This document shows, piece after piece, positions 50,402 to 57,871 of a DNA stretch of 64,000 nucleotides (position 1 is the first letter of the stretch; every line of letters starts with the position of its first letter). The notes beneath the pieces are model-generated. The model searched no databases and was not told the DNA's origin. It saw only the letters and a program-made list of their open reading frames with translations. A program made the position numbers and the translations under genes. Source of the DNA: Streptomyces sp. NBC_01465 (GTDB taxonomy: Bacteria > Actinomycetota > Actinomycetes > Streptomycetales > Streptomycetaceae); NCBI RefSeq assembly GCF_036227325.1, contig NZ_CP109467.1, positions 3,348,001 to 3,412,000 of the forward strand, written 5' to 3'.

Positions 50402-50962
50402 TCATTCGCGGCCGAGCCGCACCGACTCGTGGAAGCAGATCCAGGTGCGGTGTCCGGGCCCGAAGCCCAAGGACACCAGGGTGTTGATGAGCATGCCGCC
50501 CCCGAAGAACTGCGTGGTCTCGGCGGGATCGGCGCCGAGCGCGAGATGGACCGTGTCGTACAGCTCCGACCAGGCCGCCCTGATCGACTCACCGAACTCG
50601 TGGTCGCCGGCGACCTCGGCCGAGGCCACGGCGACGTACATCTGCATCTGCATGAGCAGCTTGTCCGGGTCCTTGGCGATGAGGGTTTCGTACGCCTCGC
50701 CCATGACGTGCCTGGCGTCCTCGACCTCGACCCCCTCGGCCGCCTTGCTGAACAGCTCGGCGATCTCCTGACAGCAACGGACCGACGCGGCAAGGAAGAT
50801 GGCCTGCTTGTTCGGGAAGAGCCGGAAGAGATACGGCTGCGAGACACCGACCCGCTTGGCGATCGCCTCCGTGGAGGTGCCGTGGTAGCCGCCGCGGGCG
50901 AATTCCGTCACCGCCGCGCGGATGACGCTCTCGCGCCTCTCGTCTGCGCTCATCCTGACCAT
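50402..50962 (-). CDS. TetR family transcriptional regulator
   Basis: A 186-residue regulator with an N-terminal HTH (about 7-55: RRESVIRAAVTEFARGGYHGTSTEAIAKRVGVSQPYLFRLFPNKQAIF) and a helical sensor domain. ATG codons at 50962 and 50953 are both possible; neither has a strong RBS. It precedes the DHA2 exporter by 76 bp on the same strand. Matching palindromes before both genes suggest autoregulation and control of the pump. Confidence 0.91.
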   Translation of the reverse strand: MVRMSADERRESVIRAAVTEFARGGYHGTSTEAIAKRVGVSQPYLFRLFPNKQAIFLAASVRCCQEIAELFSKAAEGVEVEDARHVMGEAYETLIAKDPDKLLMQMQMYVAVASAEVAGDHEFGESIRAAWSELYDTVHLALGADPAETTQFFGGGMLINTLVSLGFGPGHRTWICFHESVRLGRE

Positions 50963-50971
50963 GCGAGTAAG

Positions 50972-50989
50972 TTAGTGGCCAATCACTAT
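50972..50989. promoter_or_regulatory. predicted TetR operator before the TetR gene
   Basis: TTAGTGGCCAATCACTAT lies 10 bp upstream of the regulator start. The shared half-sites with the transporter operator are TTAGT and ACTA, with the conserved centre CAAT. Confidence 0.75.
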
Positions 50990-51008
50990 CTAAGTCAAGG
51001 GGTGAAAC

Positions 51009-51046
51009 GGGTAAGGGGCGTCCGCCATTGCGGACGCCCCTTACCC
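51009..51046. terminator. terminator after the hadB-like gene
   Basis: Perfect 17-bp arms (51009-51025, 51030-51046) built on GGGTAAGGGGCGTCCGC and its complement enclose a CATT loop. On the minus strand it begins 10 nt after the stop of the MaoC gene and separates it from the TetR gene. Confidence 0.9.
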
Positions 51047-51056
51047 ATGACGCTTC

Positions 51057-51491
51057 TCAGGCGAGGCGGACGACGGCGCGGGACATGCCGAGCACCTTCT
51101 GACCTGCACTCATCGCCGTCAGGTCGACGCGCACCGTACGGGCGTCGTCGTCCAGCTTGGCCGCGACCTTGGCGCTGACCTCGATCAGCGCACCCGTCTC
51201 GTCGTTGGGGACCACGACGGGCTTCGTGAAGCGCACGCCGTACTCCACGACCGCCGCCGGGTCGCCCGCCCAGTCGGTGACCACACGGATCGCCTCGGCC
51301 ATGGTGAACATGCCGTGTGCGATCACGTCGGGCAGCCCGACGCCGACCGCGAACTTCTCGTTCCAGTGGATCGGGTTGAAGTCGCCGGAGGCGCCCGCGT
51401 ACTGCACCAGCGTGGCGCGCGTCACCGGGAAGGACGCCGCCGGCAGCTCGCTGCCGACCTCGACGTCCGCGTAAGAGATCTTCGCCGTCAT
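51057..51491 (-). CDS. MaoC-like (3R)-hydroxyacyl dehydratase, HadB type
   Basis: A 144-residue hotdog-fold protein with the catalytic Asp-His motif in ASGDFNPIHWNEKFAVGVGLPDVIAHGMFTMA. It lies 4 bp after a partner hotdog protein. The pair resembles mycobacterial HadA-HadB, where HadB carries the catalytic residues and HadA binds the chain. It probably dehydrates 3-hydroxyacyl thioesters in fatty-acid or related metabolism; its role in an organism without mycolic acids is not known. Confidence 0.9.
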   Translation of the reverse strand: MTAKISYADVEVGSELPAASFPVTRATLVQYAGASGDFNPIHWNEKFAVGVGLPDVIAHGMFTMAEAIRVVTDWAGDPAAVVEYGVRFTKPVVVPNDETGALIEVSAKVAAKLDDDARTVRVDLTAMSAGQKVLGMSRAVVRLA

Positions 51492-51495
51492 CGCG

Positions 51496-51948
51496 TCACA
51501 CTCCCTCTGCCGCGCGGGACACGAGCTTGGTCCAGGCGGTCACGACGTGCTCGCCGGACTCGTCGTGGACCTCGCCGCGGATGTCCAGGATGTCGTTGCC
51601 CGCCATCGACTTGATCGCCTCGATGGTCGAGGTGACCGTCAGCCGGTCCCCCGCCCGCACCGGACGCTTGTAAGCGAACTTCTGATCGCCGTGCACCACC
51701 CGGCTGTAATCCAGACCCAGTTGCGGATCTTCGATCACCGCACCTGCGGCCTTGAAAGTGATCGCAAACACAAAAGTCGGCGGAGCGATCACATCGGAAT
51801 GACCGAGCGCCTTGGCGGCATCCGGATCCGTGTACGCGGGATTGGCGTCACCCACAGCCACCGCGAACTCGCGGATCTTCTCCCGGCCGACCTCGTACGG
51901 AGCGGTGGGCGGATAGGTCCGCCCCACGAAGGACTGGTCGAGCGCCAT
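51496..51948 (-). CDS. MaoC-like dehydratase partner subunit, HadA type
   Basis: A 150-residue hotdog-fold protein (MALDQSFVGRTYPPTAPYEVGREKIREFAVAVGDANPAYTDPDAAKALGHSDVIAPPTFVFAITF). The Asp-His pair of active hydratases is not present in the usual form (GDANPAYTD replaces DxNPxH), so it likely acts as the substrate-binding partner of the next gene product. It follows rpmG, as hadA does in mycobacteria. Confidence 0.9.
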   Translation of the reverse strand: MALDQSFVGRTYPPTAPYEVGREKIREFAVAVGDANPAYTDPDAAKALGHSDVIAPPTFVFAITFKAAGAVIEDPQLGLDYSRVVHGDQKFAYKRPVRAGDRLTVTSTIEAIKSMAGNDILDIRGEVHDESGEHVVTAWTKLVSRAAEGV

Positions 51949-51995
51949 GACTCGCTACCTCCTGATGTGAAAGTGCCTGAACCTGCAAACGACGC

Positions 51996-52023
51996 AAGGC
52001 CGCCCCCCGAGGGGGACGGCCTT
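51996..52023 (-). terminator. hairpin after rpmG
   Basis: AAGGCCGCCCCC (from 51996) pairs with GGGGGACGGCCTT (52011-52023) with one mismatch, about 20 nt after the rpmG stop on the minus strand. It may only partly end transcription before the hadA-like gene. Confidence 0.65.
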
Positions 52024-52041
52024 GCCATACGAGCCTGAGTG

Positions 52042-52206
52042 TCAGCGCGTCTCGCGGTGAGCTGTGTGCGAGTTGCAGCGCGGGCAGTGCTTCTTCATCT
52101 CAAGACGGTCCGGGTTGTTACGCCGGTTCTTCTTGGTGATGTAGTTCCGCTCCTTGCACTCCACGCAGGCCAGCGTGATCTTCGGGCGGACGTCGGTGGC
52201 AGCCAC
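52042..52206 (-). CDS. rpmG: 50S ribosomal protein L33, zinc-binding form
   Basis: A 54-residue protein from the GTG at 52206 with AGGAG about 8 nt upstream: (M)[43 protein letters not shown]..., with C-x2-C twice (CVEC, CPRC). It is the C+ type, so it needs zinc; C- paralogues under Zur control are usual elsewhere in Streptomyces. It is downstream of tRNA-Thr and tRNA-Met. Confidence 0.96.
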
Positions 52207-52294
52207 GTGAGTGCTCCTGAGACGGTCGTTGGACGGATGAACGCAAAAAAGAGTAGCCGATCGAAGGACCGACCCCACAATCGGCTACTGTGTG

Positions 52295-52367
52295 TAGCGG
52301 TGACCGGACTTGAACCGGTGACACAGCGATTATGAGCCGCTTGCTCTACCGACTGAGCTACACCGCT
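52295..52367 (-). tRNA. tRNA-Met (CAT), elongator type
   Basis: A 73-nt cloverleaf: acceptor AGCGGTG/CACCGCT pairs perfectly, D arm GCTC...GAGC, anticodon stem AGCGG/TCGCT with anticodon CAT, T arm ACCGG-TTCAAGT-CCGGT. It lacks the features of initiator tRNA (C1-A72 mismatch and GGG/CCC anticodon stem pairs). CCA is not encoded. Confidence 0.95.
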
Positions 52368-52379
52368 TTGATACGGAAT

Positions 52380-52399
52380 CCCTCACCCGAAGGTGAGGG
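52380..52399 (-). other. hairpin between tRNA-Thr and tRNA-Met
   Basis: CCCTCACC and GGTGAGGG pair perfectly around a CGAA loop (UUCG in the transcript). It is probably part of the tRNA precursor, helping processing rather than ending transcription. Confidence 0.6.
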
Positions 52400-52411
52400 C
52401 TACCGCACCAG

Positions 52412-52484
52412 AGCCCCAATGCGGAATCGAACCGCAGACCTTCTCCTTACCATGGAGACGCTCTACCGACTGAGCTATTGGGGC
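52412..52484 (-). tRNA. tRNA-Thr (GGT)
   Basis: A 73-nt cloverleaf: acceptor GCCCCAA/TTGGGGC, D arm GCTC...GAGC, anticodon stem TCTCC/GGAGA with anticodon GGT, T arm TGCGG-TTCGATT-CCGCA. It is first in the Thr-Met-rpmG-hadA-hadB string. Confidence 0.96.
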
Positions 52485-52495
52485 GAGCGAGGAAG

Positions 52496-52525
52496 ACATT
52501 ACCCGCTCCCTCGCCGATCGACCAA
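52496..52525 (-). promoter_or_regulatory. predicted tRNA-Thr/Met-rpmG promoter
   Basis: On the minus strand TTGGTC (52525-52520) and TAATGT (52501-52496) are 18 nt apart, placing the start a few bases before the tRNA-Thr 5' end. Confidence 0.6.
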
Positions 52526-52685
52526 ATCCTTAAGTCGGCCCGCTCCCCCACCACTCACACCGGCCCCACGAGGCCACACCGGTACGACTATTCCGCTCCT
52601 CCTCGAAGCGCGCCCGGCCTCGCCCTAGGCTCGCTCCACCGCTGCGTGATCTTGATCCACGAGCCTGTTCCCCAGGAGGAGCGCG

Positions 52686-53906
52686 ATGCCCGACAGTCAG
52701 CCGCAGCCTCCCGAGGGCGCCACCGCCGGCACCACCGCACTGCTGCTCGCCGGAGCCCGCCTCACCGACGGACGCACCGTCGACGTCCAGGTCGGCTCCG
52801 GGCGCATCGAAGCCGTCGGCACCGCGGGCAGCCTCCCCTCGCAGGGATCGCGCGTCGACCTCGGCGGCTATCTGCTGCTCCCCGCCCCCGCCGAACCGCA
52901 CGCCCACAGCGACACCGCCCTCACCGCCGACCAGCCGGCCTCCTGCACGCCCGAGGACATCCAGCGGCGCGCCACCGAGGCCGCGCTGCTGCAGCTCGGG
53001 CACGGGGCCACCGCGCAGCGCTCGCACGTACGGATCGGGGACGTCCAGGGGCTCGCGGCGCTGGAGGCCGTACTGAAGACCCGGCGCTCGCTGCGCGGGC
53101 TCGCGGACCTGACGGCCGTCGCCGTGCCCCGGCTGCTCACCGGGGTCGCGGGGGCCGACGGGCTCGCGATGCTGCGGGACGCGGTGAAGATGGGCGCCGC
53201 CGCGGTGGGCGGCTGCCCCGATCTGGACCCCGATCCGACGGGGTACGCGGAGGCCGTCCTCACCGTCGCCGCCGAACACGGGGTCTCCGTCGATCTGCAT
53301 ACGGAGGGTGACGATCCGGCCCGGCTCGCGCGGCTCGCGGCGATGGCCGGAGGGCTGCGCGGCGGCGTCACGCTCGGGCCCTGCACCGGTCTTGCGCGGC
53401 TGCCGCTGGACGTGGCGACCCGGGCCGCCGACCAGCTCGCCGCGGCCGGGGTACGCGTCGTGTGCCTGCCGCAGGGCGGGTGCGGGGAGGTGCGCGGGAC
53501 GGCTCCCGTACGGCTGCTGCGGGCGGCCGGGGTGCAGGTCGCCGCGGGCAGCGGGGCGCTGCGGGACGCGGCCAACCCGGTGGGGCGCGGGGATCCGCTC
53601 GAAGCCGCGTACCTGCTGGCCTCGCAGACGGGGATGCGCGCCAACGAGGCGTACGCGACGGTGAGTTCGGCGGCGCGCGAGGCGATGGGGCTGCCGGAGG
53701 TGCGGGTCGAGGCGGGGTTCCCGGCGGAGCTTCTCGCCGTACGGGGAGAGCGGCTGGACGCCGTGCTCTCGCTGGCGTACAGCAGGATCGTCGTCCATCG
53801 CGGGAGGGTCGTCGCGCGGACGAGCGCGGTGCGCGAGTACTGCGATTCGGCGGTCGCCGTCGCCCTCGAACTGCCGCGTCAGGGGCGGTCGGACGCGGGT
53901 CCCTGA
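52686..53906 (+). CDS. cytosine deaminase-like amidohydrolase lacking key metal-site residues
   Basis: A 406-residue protein of the cytosine deaminase/amidohydrolase fold. AGGAGGAG is an RBS before the ATG. His72 and His74 (EPHAHSD) and His205 (SVDLHTEG) match the first three metal ligands. By alignment to CodA, the later histidine of SHTTAM is replaced by Pro232 (GPCTGL) and the catalytic aspartate of GHDDVFDPWYP is replaced by Gly290 (GSGALRDAANP). Unless another residue substitutes, catalysis as in CodA is unlikely, so it may be a non-catalytic binding protein. The gene is undamaged and well started, so it is kept under selection. Confidence 0.82.
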   Translation: MPDSQPQPPEGATAGTTALLLAGARLTDGRTVDVQVGSGRIEAVGTAGSLPSQGSRVDLGGYLLLPAPAEPHAHSDTALTADQPASCTPEDIQRRATEAALLQLGHGATAQRSHVRIGDVQGLAALEAVLKTRRSLRGLADLTAVAVPRLLTGVAGADGLAMLRDAVKMGAAAVGGCPDLDPDPTGYAEAVLTVAAEHGVSVDLHTEGDDPARLARLAAMAGGLRGGVTLGPCTGLARLPLDVATRAADQLAAAGVRVVCLPQGGCGEVRGTAPVRLLRAAGVQVAAGSGALRDAANPVGRGDPLEAAYLLASQTGMRANEAYATVSSAAREAMGLPEVRVEAGFPAELLAVRGERLDAVLSLAYSRIVVHRGRVVARTSAVREYCDSAVAVALELPRQGRSDAGP

Positions 53907-53940
53907 GCGCGGGGCGCTTCGCGGGCGTACGGTCGGAAAC

Positions 53941-54597
53941 ATGCGCATTGTCATCGCAGGTGGACATGGTCAGATCGCGCTGCGGCTGGAGCGTTTGCTC
54001 GCCGCGCGCGGTGACGAGGTCGCGGGCATCATCCGCGCGGAAGGGCAGAGCGAGGACCTGCGGTCGGCGGGCGCCGAACCGGTCGTACTCGATCTGGAAT
54101 CCGCTTCCGTGGAGCAGGTCGCCGAGGTGCTGAAGGGCGCCGACGCGGCGGTCTTCGCGGCGGGCGCGGGGCCCGGCAGCAGCGTGGAGCGCAAGGACAC
54201 CGTGGACCGCGACGCGGCGGTGCTCTTCGCGGACGCGGCGGAGCGTGCCGGGGTGCGGCGCTATGTGGTCGTTTCGTCGATGGGGGCGGACACGGAGCGT
54301 GAGGGCGACGAGGTCTTCGACGCATATCTGCGGGCGAAGGGCGCGGCCGACGAGGAGGTACGCGGCCGGGCCGGCCTGGAGTGGACGATTCTGCGGCCCG
54401 GGGCGCTGATCAACGACGCGGGGACCGGTCTCGTACGTCTTGAGGTCTCGACGGGGCGGGGCTCGGTGTCCCGGGACGACGTCGCGGCGGTGCTCGCGGA
54501 GCTCGTGGAGAGTCCGGCCACGGCGGGGCTGACGCTGGAGCTCGTGAGCGGGTCCGTGCCGGTGTCGGTGGCGGTGAAGGACGTGGCGGGGAACTGA
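53941..54597 (+). CDS. NAD(P)-binding atypical SDR protein (YwnB-like)
   Basis: A 218-residue Rossmann protein, MRIVIAGGHGQIALRLERLLAARGDEVAGIIR, with cofactor motif GGHGQIA and the NmrA-like VVVSSMGAD and WTILRPGALINDAGTG. It lacks a clear catalytic Tyr-x3-Lys pair (YLRAKGAAD is the closest). It lies 34 bp after the deaminase-like gene and may be co-transcribed with it. It ends in a strong terminator. The substrate is unknown. Confidence 0.87.
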   Translation: MRIVIAGGHGQIALRLERLLAARGDEVAGIIRAEGQSEDLRSAGAEPVVLDLESASVEQVAEVLKGADAAVFAAGAGPGSSVERKDTVDRDAAVLFADAAERAGVRRYVVVSSMGADTEREGDEVFDAYLRAKGAADEEVRGRAGLEWTILRPGALINDAGTGLVRLEVSTGRGSVSRDDVAAVLAELVESPATAGLTLELVSGSVPVSVAVKDVAGN

Positions 54598-54610
54598 GCC
54601 CGGAAACAAG

Positions 54611-54644
54611 AACAGCCCCTGACCATTGCTGGTCAGGGGCTGTT
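54611..54644. terminator. terminator after the YwnB-like gene
   Basis: Perfect 14-bp arms AACAGCCCCTGACC (54611-54624) and GGTCAGGGGCTGTT (54631-54644), followed by TTCC on the + strand. It lies 13 nt after the stop and also faces the end of tRNA-Tyr, so it can serve both strands. Confidence 0.92.
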
Positions 54645-54650
54645 TTCCTG

Positions 54651-54732
<82 letters not shown>

Positions 54733-54887
54733 AAGGGTTGTCGTCCCGGTCCGCCTCGCGGCGCTCCGGTGCAACGACGTAAACGATACCTGATGGGTGG
54801 GGGTGGTCCGCCACCCGATTGATCAGCGCTGTACCCCACTAGGCTTGTGCACCCGACTACGTACCCCGATACAAGGAGCCACAGGAC

Positions 54888-55376
54888 ATGGCCGACTCCA
54901 GTTTCGACATCGTCTCGAAGGTCGAGCGGCAGGAGGTCGACAACGCCCTCAACCAGGCCGCCAAGGAGATCTCGCAGCGTTACGACTTCAAGGGCACCGG
55001 CGCCACGATCGAATGGTCCGGCGAGAAGATCCTGATGCAGGCCAGCGGCGAGGAGCGCGTCCTTGCGATCCTCGACATCTTCCAGACCAAGCTGATCAAG
55101 CGCGGGATCTCGCTGAAGTCGCTGGACTCGGGTGAGCCGCAGCTCTCCGGCAAGGAGTACAAGCTCTTCTCGACGATCGAGGAGGGCATCTCCCAGGACA
55201 ACGCCAAGAAGGTCGCCAAGACCATCCGCGACGAGGGCCCCAAGGGTGTCAAGGCGCAGGTGCAGGGCGATGAGCTGCGGGTTTCCTCCAAGAGCCGCGA
55301 CGATCTGCAGGCCGTACAGGCGCTGCTCAAGGGCAAGGACTTCGAGTTCGCGATCCAGTTCGTGAACTACCGCTGA
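54888..55376 (+). CDS. YajQ family nucleotide-binding protein
   Basis: A 162-residue UPF0234/YajQ protein, [50 protein letters not shown], with C-terminal [22 protein letters not shown]. In other bacteria YajQ-like proteins bind cyclic di-GMP or nucleotides and affect transcription; that role is not shown here. ACAAGGAGCC gives a good RBS. A TAGGCT -10 at 54840-54845 with TTGATC 15 nt upstream is a weak promoter candidate. Confidence 0.94.
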   Translation: MADSSFDIVSKVERQEVDNALNQAAKEISQRYDFKGTGATIEWSGEKILMQASGEERVLAILDIFQTKLIKRGISLKSLDSGEPQLSGKEYKLFSTIEEGISQDNAKKVAKTIRDEGPKGVKAQVQGDELRVSSKSRDDLQAVQALLKGKDFEFAIQFVNYR

Positions 55377-55500
55377 GTGCGGATGGGTGGATGGATGTGA
55401 CGTCCGAAAACCGCCAGCTGTGGTGGTGCGGAGGTCGCAGACTCGTAGATGTCCCGGCGGAATCGCTGCCGGGACGCTGCGAGGGAAGGAGGCGGGTGCG

Positions 55501-56010
55501 ATGACTCTCTACGGAACGGTCGGCAGTCCGCTGGGTGAACTGCTGCTGGTCGGCGAGGAGTCGGCCACGGCGCCGGGCGGGGTGGCGCTGGTGTCGCTGT
55601 CCATGCCCGGGCAGAAGGGCGGGGCGGTCGTCGAGGACGGGTGGCTGCTCGCGCCGGAGGCCTTCGGGGCTGTCGAGGAGCAGCTGAAGGCTTATTTCGC
55701 CGGGGAGTCGACCCGGTTCGATCTTGAGTTCGCGGCGGGGGCCGGGAGCGATTTCCAGCGGCGGGTGTGGGGTGCGCTGGAGGGGCTCGCTTATGGGGAG
55801 ACCGTCTCGTACGGGGAGATCGCGACCCGGATCGGGATGTCGGCCGGGGCCGGGGTGCGGGCCGTGGGGACGGCGATCGGGCGCAATCCGCTGCTGGTCG
55901 TGCGGCCGTGCCACCGGGTGATCGGGGCGGACGGGGCGCTGCGCGGGTACGCGGGCGGGGTCGAGCGGAAGCAGGCGCTGTTGGAGCTCGAAGGGGCGCT
56001 GGTGGCGTGA
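55501..56010 (+). CDS. ogt: methylated-DNA-[protein]-cysteine S-methyltransferase
   Basis: A 169-residue suicide repair protein removing O6-alkyl groups from guanine. The acceptor cysteine is Cys137 in PCHRVIG, with RVWGALEGLAYGETVSYGEIA and the RAVGTAIGRNPL helix-turn-helix before it. The ATG at 55501 has GGAGG nearby; the longer upstream frame is rejected. It overlaps the alkB-like gene by 4 nt (GTGA), forming a two-gene alkylation-repair operon. Confidence 0.95.
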   Translation: MTLYGTVGSPLGELLLVGEESATAPGGVALVSLSMPGQKGGAVVEDGWLLAPEAFGAVEEQLKAYFAGESTRFDLEFAAGAGSDFQRRVWGALEGLAYGETVSYGEIATRIGMSAGAGVRAVGTAIGRNPLLVVRPCHRVIGADGALRGYAGGVERKQALLELEGALVA

Positions 56011-56657
56011 GCGGCGCGCTGTTCCCCCGGGAGCGTACGGAGGTCGCGCCGGGGGCGGTGCATGTCCCCGGGTGGCTTTCGGTGGAGCGGCAGCGGGAGT
56101 TGGTGGCTGCGTGCCGGGAGTGGGCGCGGGGGCCCGTGCCGATGCGGCACACGGTGCTGCCGGGCGGTGGGGTCATGTCCGTACAGACGGTGTGTCTGGG
56201 GTGGCACTGGCAGCCGTACCGGTATGTGCGGGTCGCCGGGGATGTGAATGGGGCCCGGGTCGCCGAACTGCCGGGGTGGCTGGTGGAGTTGGGGCGGGCC
56301 GCTGCTGTTGAGGCTTATGGGGACGCGGGGGCCTATGCGCCTGATGCGGCGCTGGTGAATTTCTATGACGGCGACGCCCGGATGGGGATGCACCAGGACA
56401 AGGAGGAGCGGGCGGGGTGGGCTCCGGTGGTGTCGTTGAGCCTGGGCGACACGTGCGTGTTCCGCTTCGGGAACGTGGAGGGGCGCGGGCAGCCTTATAC
56501 GGACGTGGAGTTGGAGTCCGGGGACCTGTTCGTCTTCGGCGGGGCTTCGCGGTTCGCGTACCACGGTGTGCCGAAGGTGATGCCCGGGACCGGGGATCCG
56601 GCGGTGGGGGTCACCGGCCGGCTGAACATCACCTTGCGGCAGACGGGCCTCGACTGA
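56007..56657 (+). CDS. alkB: AlkB family Fe(II)/2-oxoglutarate DNA dealkylase
   Basis: A 216-residue dioxygenase from the GTG at 56007, translationally coupled to ogt. Iron ligands are His129 and Asp131 (MGMHQDKEE) and His186 (FAYHGV). The 2-oxoglutarate-binding RxNxTxR is Arg205-Leu-Asn207-Ile-Thr-Leu-Arg211. It should oxidatively remove methyl groups from 1-methyladenine and 3-methylcytosine, complementing Ogt. No Ada-type regulator is adjacent. Confidence 0.94.
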   Translation: MSGALFPRERTEVAPGAVHVPGWLSVERQRELVAACREWARGPVPMRHTVLPGGGVMSVQTVCLGWHWQPYRYVRVAGDVNGARVAELPGWLVELGRAAAVEAYGDAGAYAPDAALVNFYDGDARMGMHQDKEERAGWAPVVSLSLGDTCVFRFGNVEGRGQPYTDVELESGDLFVFGGASRFAYHGVPKVMPGTGDPAVGVTGRLNITLRQTGLD

Positions 56658-56669
56658 GGTTTCCGTACG

Positions 56670-56942
56670 TCAGTGCCGTTCGCGGGAGTTGCCGAAGAGC
56701 AGGCGGTACGCGATGAGCAGGACCAGTGCGCCGCCGATGGCGGAGACCCAGGTGGCGCCGTCGTAGAAGTGCTTGGCCACCGGGTGGTGCCAGAAGTGGG
56801 AGGCCATCCAGCCGCCGACGAAGGCTCCCGCGATACCGATCAGGATGGTGCCGATGACGCCGCCCGGGTCGCGTCCGGGGAGCAGGATCTTGGCTATGGC
56901 GCCTGCGAGCAGGCCGAGGATGATCCAGCTGAGAATTCCCAT
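56670..56942 (-). CDS. GlsB/YeaQ/YmgE family membrane protein
   Basis: A 90-residue transglycosylase-associated family protein, MGILSWIILGLLAGAIAKILLPGRDPGGVIGTILIGIAGAFVGGWMASHFW, with three membrane segments. The ATG at 56942 gives the usual family length; the longer frame upstream is rejected. In other bacteria such proteins are linked to envelope stress. It converges with alkB and diverges from the small broken gene at 57034. Confidence 0.92.
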   Translation of the reverse strand: MGILSWIILGLLAGAIAKILLPGRDPGGVIGTILIGIAGAFVGGWMASHFWHHPVAKHFYDGATWVSAIGGALVLLIAYRLLFGNSRERH

Positions 56943-57033
56943 GGGGGGAGCCTGCCTTCCGTACGGTCTTGTAAACAAAGGACGTCGGGGGGCGTGGGCG
57001 TGGTTGCGCGGCGTGGGAGGGGGTGATCGGCGC

Positions 57034-57469
57034 GTGAGCAGTTTTGGCACGCACCGGCTGCGGGTGCACGACGAAGCGCTGCCCCCGTACCGGAGGTTGA
57101 GCAATCTGCGGACGTGCCTGGAGCGCTTCGCGCCGTACGGGCTGCGGGCGACCTACCACCACTTGGTGCGGAGCGCGGGGATCCCTCGGGTGCTGGGCGA
57201 CGATGCGGACGCGTTGGTGCGCACCGTCGAGGAGCTGCACGCGGCGCGGGAGCTCTGGCTGGCCGACGAGCGCGACTACAACGCGCGTCGGCCTGTGTCG
57301 CGCCTGCGGGCTGGGGCCGCCGGGGGTGGCGTGGAACAGCGGGTACGGGATGCACGACCTGTGCGCGGGGTGCGGCGTGGAACGGTCCGGGATCCGGGCT
57401 CCGACGGACCGCTCCTCGCGAATCGAAGTCGGGGCTCGCTGGAAAGCGATCTGGCGGCGCGAGCTCTGA
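57034..57469 (+). pseudogene. small DUF-type gene with C-terminal zinc ribbon, apparently frameshifted
   Basis: The frame from the GTG at 57034 reads a protein-like sequence, SSFGTHRLRVHDEALPPYRRLSNLRTCLERFAPYGLRATYHHLVRSAGIPRVLG... to about NARR near 57289, then becomes low-complexity. The next frame (+1) from about 57290 reads VGLCRACGLGPPGVAWNSGYGMHDLCAGCG, a CxxC...CxxC ribbon, and stops at 57469. The best explanation is a single-base indel near 57275-57295, from mutation or sequencing error. The intact product would be about 144 residues with an N-terminal helical domain and a zinc ribbon. Its function is not known. Confidence 0.6.
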
Positions 57470-57478
57470 GGAGTGGGG

Positions 57479-57871
57479 TCAGCGCGTGGCGAAGGGCTGG
57501 TCCGTGGGGACGATTTCTTTGCCCAGGGGGAGCAGGGAGAGCGGGACCATCTTGAAGTTGGCGATGCCCAGCGGGATGCCGATGATCGTGATGCACAGGG
57601 CGATGCCCGTGAAGATGTGGCCCAGTGCCAGCCACCAGCCCGCCAGGATCAGCCACAGGACGTTGCCGATGCAGGACGGGGCGCCCGCGTCGTGGCGGTC
57701 CACCGCCGTGTAGCCGAAGGGCCAGAGGGCGTAGATGCCGATACGGAACGCGGCCAGGCCGAAGGGGATGCCGATGATCGTGATGCAGAGCAGGACTCCG
57801 GCCAGCATGTAGCCGAGGAACATCCAGAAACCGCAGAGGATCAGCCAGATGATGTTCAGGATGGTCTTCAC
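57479..57871 (-). CDS. yccF: YccF domain membrane protein
   Basis: A 130-residue protein made of two tandem YccF repeats: [39 protein letters not shown] and [39 protein letters not shown], each with two membrane spans. Function is unknown in bacteria. Its ATG overlaps the htpX stop by 4 nt (ATGA), so the two are coupled and may both act in membrane quality control. Confidence 0.92.
   Translation of the reverse strand: MKTILNIIWLILCGFWMFLGYMLAGVLLCITIIGIPFGLAAFRIGIYALWPFGYTAVDRHDAGAPSCIGNVLWLILAGWWLALGHIFTGIALCITIIGIPLGIANFKMVPLSLLPLGKEIVPTDQPFATR

Noticed and set aside
46368..50962. Biosynthetic gene cluster suggested by sigma factor, regulators and efflux pump
   Set aside because: No biosynthetic core enzyme is present; murB is essential housekeeping and the modules are each self-contained.
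51057..51948. hadAB as part of a mycolic acid system
   Set aside because: No hadC or other mycolate genes are nearby and the rest of the window is Streptomyces-like; the pair is kept only as MaoC-type dehydratases.
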